DNA from: Virgibacillus halodenitrificans JCM 12304
GTDB lineage: Bacteria; Bacillota; Bacilli; Bacillales; Amphibacillaceae
NCBI RefSeq assembly: GCF_001310895.1
Contig: NZ_BAZS01000017.1
Location: forward strand, 1-64,000
Length of the DNA: 64,000 nt
Direction of reading: 5' to 3'
Under the pieces are notes generated by a model. The model was given only the letters and a program-made list of their open reading frames with translations, was not told the origin of the DNA and did not search any database. This document shows positions 36,406 to 46,773 of the stretch, piece after piece; position 1 is the first letter of the stretch; every line of letters starts with the position of its first letter. The position numbers were made by a program, and so were the translations under genes.

Positions 36406-37770
36406 CTAGGCACTTCTTCCAGCTTTTTGCGCCTTCTCTTGTTCTTTTTCTTCTTTGGCTACTTTCAAGAACTTCTTTGTTTCGTATACAACGACACCGG
36501 AAAGACCAAGTAGACCAATTAAGTTTGGTGCGGCCATGAGCGCATTCATAATATCGGAGATTGCCCATACCACGCTTAGCTTTTCGACTGCACCGTAGAA
36601 TACAGCTGCAACAAATACAATTCGATAATAAGGAATAGCTTTTTCGCTAAATAGGTAACCGAAGCATTTCTCTCCATAATAAGACCAACCAACTAATGTA
36701 GAGAATGCGAATAATACAATTCCAATTGTTACAATCATGCCACCGAAATCACCGAGGAATTTACCGAATGAGGCAGCAGTTAAATCCCCGCCGGAAAGAT
36801 CCCCACCGTACATGTTTGCCATAACAATGGTAATACCAGTAATAGAGCAAACGATGATTGTATCAATAAATACCTGAGTCATGGAAACAAGTGCCTGACG
36901 TCCAGGATAGTCCGTTTTTGCGGCAGCCGCGGCAATTGGAGCAGATCCTAAACCAGCTTCATTGGAGAATACACCACGTGCAACCCCGTAACGAATAACT
37001 GTACCTAAGATCCCGCCACCAAGTGCACTACCTGTAAATGCATCAGAAAAGATTAAACCAATCGCTGCTGGTACAATATCCAAATTCATAATGATAATAA
37101 TTAATCCGCCAAGCACGTATAATGCAGCCATAATTGGCACGAAGAAGGCTGTTACACGTCCGATACTTTTAATACCACCAAGAATAACCAAACCAACTAA
37201 GACAGTAAGAATAATACCAGTTGCCCATCCAGGTATATTAAAAGACCGTTCTAAAGCATCAGACACGGAATTTGATTGAACCATATTTCCTATACCGAAG
37301 GCAGCACATGCACCAAATATAGCAAATAATACGCCAAGCCACTTAGCTTTCAAGCCTCTTTCCAAGTAATACATAGGACCACCAGACATTTCACCTTTAC
37401 TGTTTGTCACTCTGTATTTAACAGCTAAAATTGCTTCTGCATACTTTGTTGCCATCCCAAATAAAGCAGAAAGCCACATCCAAAATACGGCCCCAGGCCC
37501 CCCTAAAACAACAGCTGTCGCCACACCAACAATATTACCGGTACCTATCGTTGCGGCCATTGCGGTTGTTAATGCCTGATAGTGACTGATGTCTCCTTTT
37601 GACTTTTTGTCCTGTTTGGAAGGACTGAAAGCGAGCTTAAGTGCATAAGGCAATACTCTGAATTGCAAAAAGCCCAATCGAAAGGTTAAATATAAGCCCG
37701 TTCCCACAATCAAAATTAACGTAGGCGGGCCCCAGACAAAGCCACTGATTGCATCAAGAATTTCATTCAT
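36406..37770 (-). CDS. alsT: Sodium:alanine/glycine symporter (AGCS family, AlsT-like)
   Basis: This 454-residue multi-pass membrane protein has the AGCS hallmarks: [40 protein letters not shown] (about residues 80-118), [12 protein letters not shown], and the Na+/substrate region [43 protein letters not shown]. It imports small neutral amino acids with Na+; AlsT of Bacillus is also linked to glutamine uptake, of interest with glsA close by. The ATG at 37770 follows GGGGGAA; the upstream ATG has no site. Confidence 0.9.
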   Translation of the reverse strand: MNEILDAISGFVWGPPTLILIVGTGLYLTFRLGFLQFRVLPYALKLAFSPSKQDKKSKGDISHYQALTTAMAATIGTGNIVGVATAVVLGGPGAVFWMWLSALFGMATKYAEAILAVKYRVTNSKGEMSGGPMYYLERGLKAKWLGVLFAIFGACAAFGIGNMVQSNSVSDALERSFNIPGWATGIILTVLVGLVILGGIKSIGRVTAFFVPIMAALYVLGGLIIIIMNLDIVPAAIGLIFSDAFTGSALGGGILGTVIRYGVARGVFSNEAGLGSAPIAAAAAKTDYPGRQALVSMTQVFIDTIIVCSITGITIVMANMYGGDLSGGDLTAASFGKFLGDFGGMIVTIGIVLFAFSTLVGWSYYGEKCFGYLFSEKAIPYYRIVFVAAVFYGAVEKLSVVWAISDIMNALMAAPNLIGLLGLSGVVVYETKKFLKVAKEEKEQEKAQKAGRSA

Positions 37771-38025
37771 GTTTTCTTCCCCCTTTGCTTTCATTTAATT
37801 TTTTGTATCTATAGTAAATATTCCGAAAATTTAGTTCAAATGTCAAGTGATTTTGAAAAAAAGTTTAAAAATTAATCCGAGATAGTTGAGTATTGTTGAA
37901 AAAGGGGCGCATACTGAAAAACAGGACGAAATCTTTTGCTTATCTTGTAAGTAGATGATTATAATAGAGGTAGAAAGTAAGTTAACGTTTTATAATTTTA
38001 TACATACATAAAGGAGAGAAAAAGG

Positions 38026-38322
38026 ATGGCAAAACGCAGATTATTTACTGGAATGTTAGTGGGAGCAGTAGCAGGTGGTTTAGCAGCATTATTCGATAGA
38101 GAAACGAGAGAGTATACAAAAGGAAAGCTTAAAAATGTAAAAGCAGGATCCAGTTATCTTATTAAAAACCCTTCAGATGCTGTACATAAAGTCCGTGTAG
38201 CATTTGATGAATTTAATACAAAAATTTCCAGTAGTTCAGAGAGCGCAATAAATGCATTGGAACAAGTAGAATCAACTTTAGAAAAATATACAAATAAAGA
38301 GGAGTCCTCACGAATAGAATAG
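38026..38322 (+). CDS. YtxH-like small membrane-associated protein
   Basis: This 98-residue protein has a short N-terminal glycine/alanine-rich hydrophobic stretch (LFTGMLVGAVAGGLAALF, residues 5-22), then an amphipathic and charged helical tail, as in YtxH/general-stress family proteins. AAGGAGAG precedes the ATG. It is 30 bases upstream of the YihY gene and likely co-transcribed. A TATAAT-like sequence near 37960 may be its promoter. The function is unknown. Confidence 0.7.
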   Translation: MAKRRLFTGMLVGAVAGGLAALFDRETREYTKGKLKNVKAGSSYLIKNPSDAVHKVRVAFDEFNTKISSSSESAINALEQVESTLEKYTNKEESSRIE

Positions 38323-38352
38323 AAGGAGTGAGATGCTGGGAGTGTGATAGAA

Positions 38353-39171
38353 ATGAATGAAGTAGTAACATTTGGAAAGCAATTATATTCAAAGATGGAA
38401 GAAACGGATGTCTTTGGACTAGCTGCACAATTGGCCTATTTTTTCTTACTTTCACTCTTCCCTTTCCTTTTATTTGTCCTCACACTTGTGGGTTATCTTC
38501 CTATAGGTGAAATATCCATTATTGAATTTGTTGGGACATATGCCCCTCCTCAAATTAATGAATTAATTAATACAAATATTACCCAGCTTGTAAACGAACG
38601 AAATGGCAGCCTGTTGTCTTTCAGTATTATTGGTACGTTATGGTCCGCATCGAATGGTGTTAATGCTATTATGCGTGGTTTTAACCGAGCATATGAAGTG
38701 GATGAAGATCGCTCATTTATTATATCAAGAATAATTGCAATTATCCTCACTGTTGCCATGGTGGTTATCATACTTACCGCATTTTTACTGCCTATCTTTG
38801 GAAAAATGATAGGTGTATATCTTTTCTCATTTATTGGTATGTCGGATGGGTTCATTACTGTTTGGCAAGCTATGCGTTGGATAGTATCCTCTGTTGTATT
38901 CTTCATCGTTTTTCTAGCACTATATAAGTTGGCTCCTAACACGCGAATTTATTTCAAAAATGCCATTTGGGGAGCTATCTTTGCTACTGTATTCTGGCAA
39001 CTGACTTCACTTGGTTTTTCTTACTATGTCAGCAGTATTGGTAATTATTCTGCTACATATGGAAGTCTTGGTACAGTAATTGTTCTAATGATCTGGTTCT
39101 ATCTCTCGGGGATTATCCTCATGATGGGCGGAGTAATTAATGCTGTATTGAGAACAGAAAAATTAAAATAG
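38353..39171 (+). CDS. YihY/BrkB-family integral membrane protein
   Basis: This 272-residue protein has six predicted hydrophobic helices and the YihY motifs FGLAAQLAYFFLLSLFPFLLF (near the N-terminus), SIIGTLWSASNGVNAIMRGFNRAYEVDEDRSF and a final LGTVIVLMIWFYLSGIILMMGGVINA. Despite the historical RNase BN label, the family are membrane proteins of uncertain role. GGGAG sits about 10 bases before ATG 38353; GTG 38344 is an alternative start. Confidence 0.85.
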   Translation: MNEVVTFGKQLYSKMEETDVFGLAAQLAYFFLLSLFPFLLFVLTLVGYLPIGEISIIEFVGTYAPPQINELINTNITQLVNERNGSLLSFSIIGTLWSASNGVNAIMRGFNRAYEVDEDRSFIISRIIAIILTVAMVVIILTAFLLPIFGKMIGVYLFSFIGMSDGFITVWQAMRWIVSSVVFFIVFLALYKLAPNTRIYFKNAIWGAIFATVFWQLTSLGFSYYVSSIGNYSATYGSLGTVIVLMIWFYLSGIILMMGGVINAVLRTEKLK

Positions 39172-39197
39172 CTGCCGTAAGCAGGCAACTATTTTAA
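39163..39197. terminator. Bidirectional terminator shared by convergent genes
   Basis: TTAAAATAGCTGCC and GGCAACTATTTTAA form a nearly perfect stem with a 7-base loop. It overlaps the stop codons of both the YihY gene and the P-type ATPase gene. Confidence 0.75.
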
Positions 39198-41130
39198 TAA
39201 ACGTAATCCATTCAATATAACCAAAATAGTACTACCTTCATGACCAATTACGCCCAGTGGCAGGTCGAGTAATTGAAAAAAGTTAGAGAGAATTAATATT
39301 AGAATTATGCTCAGGGAGAAAAAGACGTTTTGCTTAATAATTTTATTCATCTTAGTAGAAATAGCCATTGCTTCTGTAATCTTCGTAAGATCATTTTTCA
39401 TTAGTACAACATCAGCAGTCTCCATTGCAACGTCAGTTCCTTCTCCCATTGCAATACCGACGTTTGCGCTTGCTAAGGCTGGAGCGTCGTTAATCCCGTC
39501 TCCCACCATAGAGACATTTTTATATTTCTCTCGTAGTTGCTTTACGTGAGTGACTTTTTCTTCAGGTAGACAGTTAGCTATATAACTATCTATACCAGCT
39601 TCTTTAGCAATTATTTTTGCTGTAAGTTCATTGTCACCAGTTAGCATCACAGTAGTAATACCATGCTTTTTTAATAAAGCTATCGCATTTTTTGCATCCT
39701 TTCTTATCGTATCCTTTAATGCAAAAACGGCGGTAATTTCATTGTTTTTCTTAGCAAATACAATAGTCTTACCTTCTTTCGCCAGATTATTTGCTACTCC
39801 ATGAAGGAAGCTCATTGCATCTTCCTTTCCGACAAAATCTGCCTTGCCAATCTTCCAATGATCACCGTCTACTACCGCAGATATTCCATTTCCGCTGATT
39901 GTTTTCATATCCAAGACTTCAGAAGCTAACTCATCTAGGCCTTTTTCTTTCGTGAATTGTACGATGGACTGTGCTAATGGATGGGTAGAATATTTTTCAA
40001 TTGCAGCAACAATTTTTAATGTCTGGTTTTGATTATCCTTTTCTTTATAAAAAGCTTCTGTGACAACGGGCTTCCCGTTTGTCAAAGTCCCCGTTTTGTC
40101 AAATGCCACTGCTTTTATATGACTCAAATTTTCAACATGCACCCCGCCCTTAAATAAAACACCATTTTTTGCACTAGAAGAGATTGCTGAAAGTGTTGCC
40201 GGCATAATAGAAGCAACTAATGCACACGGAGATGCTACAACGAGCAGAATCATTGCTCTATATATGCTTTCCGATAATGTCCAATTAAATAATAGATAAG
40301 GTAAGAACATCATAAGAAAAACAACAGCTAATACAATTTTCACATATGTTCCTTCAAATCTTTCAATAAATAGCTGAGAAGGTGACTTTTCGTCCTTTGC
40401 CTGTTGTACAAGCTCAATTATTTTTTGGAATAACGTTTCGTTTGCAGGCTTTGTAATCTCTATTGTAATTGTTCCATTAAGTGCAACTGTGCCTGCGTAT
40501 ACTTCTTCACTATGTGTTTTTTCAACAGGCAGCGATTCACCGGTAATGGCACTTTCATCTACGGAAGTTGTTCCTTTGCTTATTTTTCCGTCAGCAGGTA
40601 TGCGCTCTCCCGCACGTATAAGAACAGTGTCCTTAACCTGTAATGTGGTCAACAGGAACTTTCTTTTCTACTCCATTCTTTACGATAATTGCTTCCTCTG
40701 GTTGTAAATTCATAAGAGAGGAGATTTCTTTGTTGCTTTTGTTAAGCGTATAAGTTTCTAACGCACCAGATAATGCAAATATAAAAATAAGGATAGCTCC
40801 CTCTGTCCAATAGCCAATAATGGCGGAGCCAATTGCTGCAAAAATCATTAACATTTCAACATTTAGTTCTTTATTAGTGATTGTTTCTGTTATGCCTTCC
40901 TTTGCCTTGGCATAACCACCAATAATAAAAGCAAGTAGGTGAAGAAATACGAAAGCAGTACTGGTTAAATGAGACTCAAACATCCAAGCAAAAAGAATCG
41001 TGATCCCGCTGATTAGTGCGGCGATCAACTCTTTATGTTCCTTCATCTTTATCAAAGATTTTCTATTCAATATATTTCTTTTAAGCTGGTTTCGTTTTAA
41101 TTTGTAAATCGAATCTACCTCTGTAGCCAT
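39189..41130 (-). CDS. pfeT: P1B-4-type metal-transporting ATPase (PfeT/ZosA-like), frameshifted
   Basis: The pump has no N-terminal metal-binding domain. It shows the TGES actuator loop (ESAITGESLPVEK), the transmembrane metal motif SPC (VASPCALVASIMPATLSAISS), the phosphorylation site DKTGTLTNGKP, the HP motif STHPLAQSI, GDGINDAP and the HEGST motif of the last helices, the combination that defines group P1B-4. The frame shifts at about 40644: VPVDHITG stops, whereas VPVDHLQVKDTVLIRAGE follows if one base is removed. The reconstructed length is 646. A perfect PerR box upstream supports ferrous iron efflux under peroxide control. Confidence 0.85.
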
Positions 41131-41169
41131 TTCAGCACCTCCATTTTAATATTTGTATGATAATTACGT

Positions 41170-41200
41170 TGAGAATGATTATTATTTATAATTATTATAA
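41170..41200 (-). promoter_or_regulatory. PerR box with adjacent Fur-like sequence before the P1B-4 ATPase
   Basis: TTATAATTATTATAA (41186-41200) is an exact 7-1-7 match to the Bacillus PerR consensus. TGAGAATGATTATTA (41170-41184), directly beside it, matches the Fur 7-1-7 consensus TGATAATNATTATCA except for two positions. Both lie 40-70 bases upstream of the ATPase start. In Bacillus subtilis pfeT is repressed by PerR and activated by Fur, so the same logic is plausible here. Confidence 0.8.
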
Positions 41201-41307
41201 ATTAATATTTATTATTATATTATCATGAGAAGGTAAAAAGTCAAGATAGAAATGGCCTTTTTTAAAAATAAATAGCAAGGGAGGATGTGGAAAAGTTTCG
41301 AACATCA

Positions 41308-41339
41308 AAAAACCGGTTAGCGCAATGCCTAACCGGTTT
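41308..41339 (-). terminator. Intrinsic terminator overlapping the MFS gene end
   Basis: AAACCGGTTAG and CTAACCGGTTT form a perfect 11-bp stem around 8 bases, with an A-tract that becomes a T-run on the minus strand. Confidence 0.75.
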
Positions 41340-42504
41340 GATCATCTGGTGTAGATAAATTTGTCTTTTTAAAATGAATGGCTCCCATAATCAGAAGCAA
41401 GATGGTCATAATTAAATAGAAGAAGGATAGGTCAGGAAAAAGTTCAACATATAATCCTCCCAAGAATGGCCCACTGATACTTCCAAGACTAAAGGTTACA
41501 CCTACCATTAGGTTGCCAGCGGGAAGTAATTCTCCTGGAAGTAAATCTGTCATATAGGAAATTCCTAAGGAGAACAACGAGCCAACAAACATTCCTGACA
41601 AGGTAAATAATATGAACAGTCCTACCACAGATGATTCTAATAAAGCTGCTAAACCAAAAGTAATAACTCCCCCGGCTAAAACGAATAATAAAACAGGTTT
41701 TCTCCCTAGTCGGTCACTAAGTATACCTAAAGGAAGTTGTGTGATAAGACTTCCAAAAGCAAAACAGGGAATAATTAAAGAAAGCATGTTTACATCATGG
41801 CCAATTCGTAATCCATATATAGGAAAGATTCCATGTAAAGATGCTTCCAGGAAACCATACCCAAATCCCGGTAATAAAGCAATCCAGGCGATTTTCCCTG
41901 TCTGAATAAACCTTCCGACAGAACTTGTAGTAGTAGCTGTTTCTAAGTCATTCTCCGGCCACATGTTTTTTACGAAAAACATCATAGACCAAACCAGCAA
42001 ACTTAGTACAGCTGAAGCTAGGAAAGGTAATGCTTCATTTACAGATAACATCCTTGTCATTAATGGACCCAAAGCAAAACCAAGACCGAAGAAAAGCCCA
42101 TAATAAGCAATACTTCTGCCTCGTGTTTCCTTCGTAGCTGTAGTAGTAATCCAGGTTTGAGTTCCAAAGTGAAGCATCTGGTCTCCAACACCGATCAGCA
42201 TGCGTAATATAAACCAAAACCATAAGGCTTCCCATAATGGAAAAAGAGCTAAAGATAAAAATACAAGCATACCGCCAATAAGGATGATTGGTTTAAAACC
42301 CAATCTTCTCATTGGCTTTTCCATGAAAGGGGAAGCCAGAATGACACCAATATACAAGCCGGTAGCATGCAATCCATTTACAGAAGATGATATTCCACCA
42401 TGTTCAAGAATAATAGCTAGAAGAGGCAGAAGCATTCCTTGAGAGAAACCGGAAATTGTAACAAGTGCTATTAATATCCAAAATCGTGTTTTTGCAGATA
42501 CCAT
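41329..42504 (-). CDS. Major facilitator superfamily transporter
   Basis: This 391-residue protein has about twelve hydrophobic helices. The MFS loop motifs are MEKPMRRLGFKP between helices 2 and 3 and LSDRLGRKPVLLF in the equivalent second-half loop. The long central loop (NDLETATTTSSVGR) divides the halves. It resembles drug/sugar efflux-type MFS proteins, but the substrate is not deducible. The ATG at 42504 follows AGGTGGGG; GTG/ATG codons upstream lack spacing. Confidence 0.8.
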   Translation of the reverse strand: MVSAKTRFWILIALVTISGFSQGMLLPLLAIILEHGGISSSVNGLHATGLYIGVILASPFMEKPMRRLGFKPIILIGGMLVFLSLALFPLWEALWFWFILRMLIGVGDQMLHFGTQTWITTTATKETRGRSIAYYGLFFGLGFALGPLMTRMLSVNEALPFLASAVLSLLVWSMMFFVKNMWPENDLETATTTSSVGRFIQTGKIAWIALLPGFGYGFLEASLHGIFPIYGLRIGHDVNMLSLIIPCFAFGSLITQLPLGILSDRLGRKPVLLFVLAGGVITFGLAALLESSVVGLFILFTLSGMFVGSLFSLGISYMTDLLPGELLPAGNLMVGVTFSLGSISGPFLGGLYVELFPDLSFFYLIMTILLLIMGAIHFKKTNLSTPDDQTG

Positions 42505-42649
42505 GTTTATGTTCCCCACCTTTGTCTGTCCTCTAATCTAATTGGTTTTTTTCAGCAAGTCAATTACCAAACAAGTAATTCGTAAAATAATAGGTTATTA
42601 TGGTACAAAGAATATATAAGATAAGATTTACCATAGGAGGGTGTAAAAT

Positions 42650-43042
42650 ATGAAATTAGTAATGAAGGAAAATGGATTGAGAACGGAATTAGAGTATGGT
42701 GTGTTAGACATATCCGGGAATGAGGAATATGGATTTCGCCCATATCAGCTAATGGTTGCTTCCATAGCTGGTTGCAGTGGTTCTGTTTTTCGTAAAATTT
42801 TAGAAAAACAACGCACCGAAATAGATGACATGCAAATAACCGCTGAAGTGGAAAGAAATCCAGAAGAAGCAAATCGTATTGAGAAGATTACATTGAACTT
42901 TAAGGTCCAGGGGAAGAATTTAGATCCAGCAAAATTGCAAAAAAACCTGGAAATCTCCCGTAAAAATTGCTCAATGGTTCGTTCAGTAGAAGGAAGTATT
43001 CAAATTGAAGAAAAGATAGAAACAATCGAATTAAGCAATTAA
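42650..43042 (+). CDS. OsmC/Ohr-family peroxiredoxin-like protein
   Basis: This 130-residue protein has the OsmC fold with both peroxidatic-type cysteines, Cys42 in VASIAGCSGSVFRKIL and Cys107 in SRKNCSMVRSVEGSI, which reduce organic hydroperoxides in the family. It resembles the YhfA-like subgroup rather than classical Ohr. AGGAGG lies 13 bases before the ATG. It is monocistronic or shares a transcript with the next gene, 68 bases downstream. Confidence 0.85.
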   Translation: MKLVMKENGLRTELEYGVLDISGNEEYGFRPYQLMVASIAGCSGSVFRKILEKQRTEIDDMQITAEVERNPEEANRIEKITLNFKVQGKNLDPAKLQKNLEISRKNCSMVRSVEGSIQIEEKIETIELSN

Positions 43043-43110
43043 GTTGTATTTAAACGTATAAAATTCATATGTCCGAAAAAACTATAGGAAAAAGGAAGGG
43101 ACATGGACAT

Positions 43111-43908
43111 ATGAAATGGAATAATAAACTAGTCTTGCTTTTGTTAACTCTTACATTGCTTTTCCCTGTATCCGCATTTGCTGCTGAAAAGAAGGAAAAG
43201 TCAAAAGAAGAATTTGAAATTCCCAGTCACGTATTAAATATTTCAAAAGAGAATACCTTTCCCAATTCCACGGAAGATCAAGAAGTTATTGAGCCGAGTG
43301 AATTGGCTAAGGAATTAATGGATAACGTAAAGGTACCAATAAAAAATCCAGACTTGATTAAAATGCTTAACGAAAGTGCGCTTAAGCCTTCACCAATTGC
43401 AATTGGTTATCGAGGTATGATTTATCTTGGTCGCTGGCCTTTGAACTATCATTCTTCAGAAACAACAATAAATTGGGAGTATCAGCCAATAAATGAGAAC
43501 GAGTTAAACAATCTTGGCGGGGATACAAACCAAACATTAAACTACGTACAACAAGAGCAGAAAGAAATAAAAGGTGCGTTGACTAATAAAATTGCTAACC
43601 CTGATGATGTAAAAAAAATGATGTTACTTACATCTAAAGACAAAACGAAGCTTCCACTTTCGTATGAAACCATTATTGGGAAGAACACAAAAAAGAGCAA
43701 TTCCTATAATGTACCAGTAAAAAAGCTTGGTAAATTGGAGAGTTTTGCACCAGCTGTTAACGAAAAAGGACAAGTAACTTTTGGTGAGGTCTATTTGGAA
43801 TTAAAAGGCTCCAAAAAAGCACTTGTTATTAAAAATGTAACAAAACAAGGAATCGGTGCATGGATTCCCATTCAGGATCACGTCTCATTTTCCTATAGTC
43901 TCAAATAA
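43111..43908 (+). CDS. yfkD: YfkD-like exported protein
   Basis: This 265-residue protein has a signal peptide (residues 1-20, LVLLLLTLTLLFPVSAFA with AFA/AE cleavage). Segments that I associate with Bacillus YfkD follow: IPSHVLNISKENTFPN, EPSELAKELMD, NPDLIKMLNESALKPSPIAIGYRGMIYLGRWPLNYHSSETTINWEYQ and GAWIPIQDHVSFSY. The function is unknown. The ATG at 43111 is preceded by AAGGAAGGG; an upstream ATG at 43069 would destroy the signal peptide. A strong terminator follows. Confidence 0.78.
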   Translation: MKWNNKLVLLLLTLTLLFPVSAFAAEKKEKSKEEFEIPSHVLNISKENTFPNSTEDQEVIEPSELAKELMDNVKVPIKNPDLIKMLNESALKPSPIAIGYRGMIYLGRWPLNYHSSETTINWEYQPINENELNNLGGDTNQTLNYVQQEQKEIKGALTNKIANPDDVKKMMLLTSKDKTKLPLSYETIIGKNTKKSNSYNVPVKKLGKLESFAPAVNEKGQVTFGEVYLELKGSKKALVIKNVTKQGIGAWIPIQDHVSFSYSLK

Positions 43909-43909
43909 A

Positions 43910-43936
43910 TCCCCAGGACTCCCTGGGGTTTTTTGT
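43910..43936 (+). terminator. Intrinsic terminator
   Basis: CCCCAGG and CCTGGGG form a GC-rich stem around a 3-4 base loop, followed by TTTTTTG. Confidence 0.85.
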
Positions 43937-43952
43937 TGCTAGATATAGATTA

Positions 43953-44492
43953 AGTTCTTAAATAATAATATTTCGCAATATAGATATACTGCGCAGTAAC
44001 TAAGAATATAGAGGCTGCGTAAATCACCGCTACGGGGAAATATTCCGCTTTCCGCGGGCGGCTGATGAGCCTCCTCACGCTACGCGTTTCGGGGTCTCAT
44101 CTAGGCCTCTCCTCCCGCAGGACAAGGAAAGCTTCGTAAGCAAGGCATCGCACGAAGAAAATGTGTATTTTCATTTTCGAGGAGTCTCCATATTTCCCCT
44201 TCGCTACTATTTCCTATTAATTCTACGAAGAAAAATTGCGTTCCCATAGATCCAGAATATGCTGTGTACGAATTGATTGGAGTGTAGGGCGGCGACTCCT
44301 GCCGTAATAGCATGAGCCGAAGACCCTGGACGGAGCGTAGCGGAGGAAGCGGCTAAGGCCATGCCGGCGGAAAGCGTCCGCCTGAAACGCAAATCAATGG
44401 GTGCTTCCTCTGTAAAATGAAATACTGCGTACACCACAAGTTACTTCGCATTTCTCTCATGAACAGAAACTCAAAATACGCACACATTTAAA
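43953..44492. repeat. Dispersed composite inverted repeat (copy C)
   Basis: This GC-rich, gene-free block shares with copy D (54236) the core TAAGAATATAGAGGCTGCGT, AAATCACCGCTACGGGGAAA and TATTCCGCTTTCCGCGGGCG, and the right-hand GACGGAGCGTAGCGGAGGAA and AAAGCGTCCGCCTGAAACGC. The left module (CGCTTTCC...GAGCCTCCTC...) and the right module (...GCGGAGGAAGCGGC...GGAAAGCG) are inverted relatives of each other. It has an extra segment at about 44120-44185 not found in copy D. The ends have decayed so that the GGTTCTA/TAGAACC ends are not complete. Confidence 0.78.
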
Positions 44493-44608
44493 ATTTACAA
44501 ATACATCCATTTGAGAAAAAGGGTTGCTTTTAACACTTTAATGCTTTATCATAGTGAAGTATAAAATAACTTATAAATTTTACTGGAATGAATGTAGGGG
44601 GAAGAATA

Positions 44609-45916
44609 ATGGAATGGGTTGTTGTAGTATCTGTACTTGTTATGACAATACTTAGTTTATTGAGAGTAAATGTTATTATCGCTATTATCACAGCAGGGCT
44701 TGTAGCAGGATTAATGTCCGGCTTATCAATTGTAGACTCCATTGATATGCTCGTAAATGGCATGGGTGGTCAAGCAAATACCGCACTTAGTTATATATTG
44801 CTCGGTGCTTTTGCAGTAGCGATTAGTTATACAGGGATAACGTCCATACTTGTAAATTATCTTATTAGAGTGCTGTCAGGAAAGAAAACTATGATGGTCT
44901 TGGCAATAGCAAGTGTAGCATCTTTATCACAGAACTTAGTGCCAGTGCACATTGCTTTTATTCCAATTTTAATACCACCATTACTAAAGCTCTTTGATCA
45001 AATGCGTCTTGATCGTCGTGCAGTGGCAACTGCACTAACGTTTGGATTAAAAGCACCTTATATTATGATCCCAGCCGGATTTGGTCTTATATTTCACCAA
45101 ACAATTGCAGATGGGATGAATCAAAACGGTGCAACCATATCTATGAGCGAAGTAGCATTATCAATGCTTATTCCCGGTTCAGGAATGATTGTCGGCTTGT
45201 TGTTTGCTGTATTTATTTCTTATCGTAAAGATCGTGTTGCGATTGAGGGGGCAGGTGGAACAGACGCCACTATTACAACTGATGTGGAGAAGGTTTCCTT
45301 CAACAAAACTCATGCACTAACAATCTTAGCAATCATTGGTGCATTAATTATCCAAATCATATTTGAGAATTTAATTTTTGGAGCACTAACTGGATTATTT
45401 CTTATGTTCCTATTTCTTGTCGTACCTTTTAAATTGGGAGATAAAATTGTTTCAGACGGCATCAAAATGATGGGATTCATCGCGTTTGTTATGTTAGTTG
45501 CATCCGGTTTCGGTAACGTGCTAAAAGAAACAGGTGCAGTTAATGCTTTAGTTGAAGTATCATCTGGTTTTTTAGGTGATAACAAAGTCGTAATATCGTT
45601 TGTACTGTTACTTGTTGGCCTACTTGTTACGATAGGCATTGGTTCTTCATTTGGAACGATACCGATTATAGCTGCACTCTATGTACCAATATGTATAGCA
45701 GCAGGATTTTCTCCATTAGCTACTGCTGCACTTATCGGTACAGCAGGGGCACTTGGTGATGCAGGTTCACCAGCTTCAGACAGTACACTTGGGCCAACTT
45801 CTGGATTGAATGCAGACGGAAAGCACCATCATATATGGGACACAGTAGTTCCAACGTTTATTCATTATAATATTCCTTTATTCTTATTTGGTTGGATTGC
45901 TTCCATCGTTTTATAA
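44609..45916 (+). CDS. YuiF-type Na+/H+ antiporter family transporter (putative amino acid transporter)
   Basis: This 435-residue membrane protein has about eleven hydrophobic helices. Motifs include LSQNLVPVHIAFIPILIPPLL (about 110-130), GIGSSFGTIPIIAALYVPICIAAGFSPLA and GALGDAGSPASDSTLGPTSGLNADGKHHHIWDTVVPTF near the C-terminus. These suit the Na+/H+ antiporter family that includes Bacillus YuiF, related to the NhaC/GntP supergroup. Histidine or another amino acid is a possible substrate by homology; not certain. The ATG at 44609 follows GGGGGAAG by about 7 bases. Confidence 0.8.
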   Translation: MEWVVVVSVLVMTILSLLRVNVIIAIITAGLVAGLMSGLSIVDSIDMLVNGMGGQANTALSYILLGAFAVAISYTGITSILVNYLIRVLSGKKTMMVLAIASVASLSQNLVPVHIAFIPILIPPLLKLFDQMRLDRRAVATALTFGLKAPYIMIPAGFGLIFHQTIADGMNQNGATISMSEVALSMLIPGSGMIVGLLFAVFISYRKDRVAIEGAGGTDATITTDVEKVSFNKTHALTILAIIGALIIQIIFENLIFGALTGLFLMFLFLVVPFKLGDKIVSDGIKMMGFIAFVMLVASGFGNVLKETGAVNALVEVSSGFLGDNKVVISFVLLLVGLLVTIGIGSSFGTIPIIAALYVPICIAAGFSPLATAALIGTAGALGDAGSPASDSTLGPTSGLNADGKHHHIWDTVVPTFIHYNIPLFLFGWIASIVL

Positions 45917-45970
45917 TTGTATAAATAAATATAGAAATGGAAAAGGTAAGATAAAAACAGGTGGGTTGTT

Positions 45971-46765
45971 ATGCGAAACCAAGTGAAAATCCTAATCTCA
46001 ATCTTGCTTTTCCTTTCAATTTCTTTACCTCATACTGCCTTAGCAGGAGGATATGGTTGGGGATACAAGAAAAATAATAATCATGAAATACCTGATGTAG
46101 GCAAATATAAAGACATGCTTGATAAGTACGGAGCATATTATGCTGATTTCTCAGGTGAAAAAAATATTTATTTAACGTTTGATAACGGGTATGAAGAAGG
46201 TTATACGGATAATATTCTTGATGTATTAAAAAAGGAAAAGGTACCAGCTACATTTTTCGTTACAGGCCATTATGTAAAAGATCAGCCTGAATTGGTTAAA
46301 CGAATGGTGGATGAAGGGCATATTATTGGAAACCATTCCTATCATCACCCTGACTTTACTATTATGGATAAAGACAAAATTAAAAAAGAATTACAGACAT
46401 TAGAGAAGGCTGTAGCAGAAGTGTCTGACCAAAAAAGCTTGAGATATGTCAGGCCACCAAGAGGTACCTTTAGCGAAAACACGTTAAAATGGACATATGA
46501 TTTGGGCTATACACATATTTTTTGGTCCTTGGCATTTATTGATTGGCATACCAAGAAGCAAAAAGGCTGGAAGTATGCGTATGAACAGGTAATGGATCAA
46601 ATTCACCCGGGTGCGATCGTACTTTTGCATACTGTTTCTTCTGATAATGCGGAAGCATTGCAGCATATGATTACAGAATTAAAAAAGCAAGGATACAGCT
46701 TTAAAAGTCTAGATGAATTAGTGATGAAGGACCACATACCTAAAGTAATTTATGGGCTCGAATAA
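45971..46765 (+). CDS. pdaA: Peptidoglycan N-acetylmuramic acid deacetylase PdaA
   Basis: This 264-residue exported polysaccharide deacetylase (signal peptide 1-25) has the PdaA variant motif TFDNGYEEGYT in place of TFDDG, the zinc-binding HSYHHPDF, RPPRGTFSE and the C-terminal HPGAIVLLHTVSSDNAEAL. PdaA removes the acetyl group from muramic acid in spore cortex peptidoglycan, a step needed for muramic delta-lactam formation and hence germination. That makes the host a spore former. It starts 54 bases after the transporter gene and ends at a strong terminator. Confidence 0.92.
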   Translation: MRNQVKILISILLFLSISLPHTALAGGYGWGYKKNNNHEIPDVGKYKDMLDKYGAYYADFSGEKNIYLTFDNGYEEGYTDNILDVLKKEKVPATFFVTGHYVKDQPELVKRMVDEGHIIGNHSYHHPDFTIMDKDKIKKELQTLEKAVAEVSDQKSLRYVRPPRGTFSENTLKWTYDLGYTHIFWSLAFIDWHTKKQKGWKYAYEQVMDQIHPGAIVLLHTVSSDNAEALQHMITELKKQGYSFKSLDELVMKDHIPKVIYGLE

Positions 46766-46773
46766 AAGGAAAA

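Noticed and set aside
39189-41130. Two separate P-type ATPase genes
   Set aside because: The two frames overlap by a few codons and join precisely at the conserved LQVKD...GERIPADG segment, so they are one frameshifted gene.
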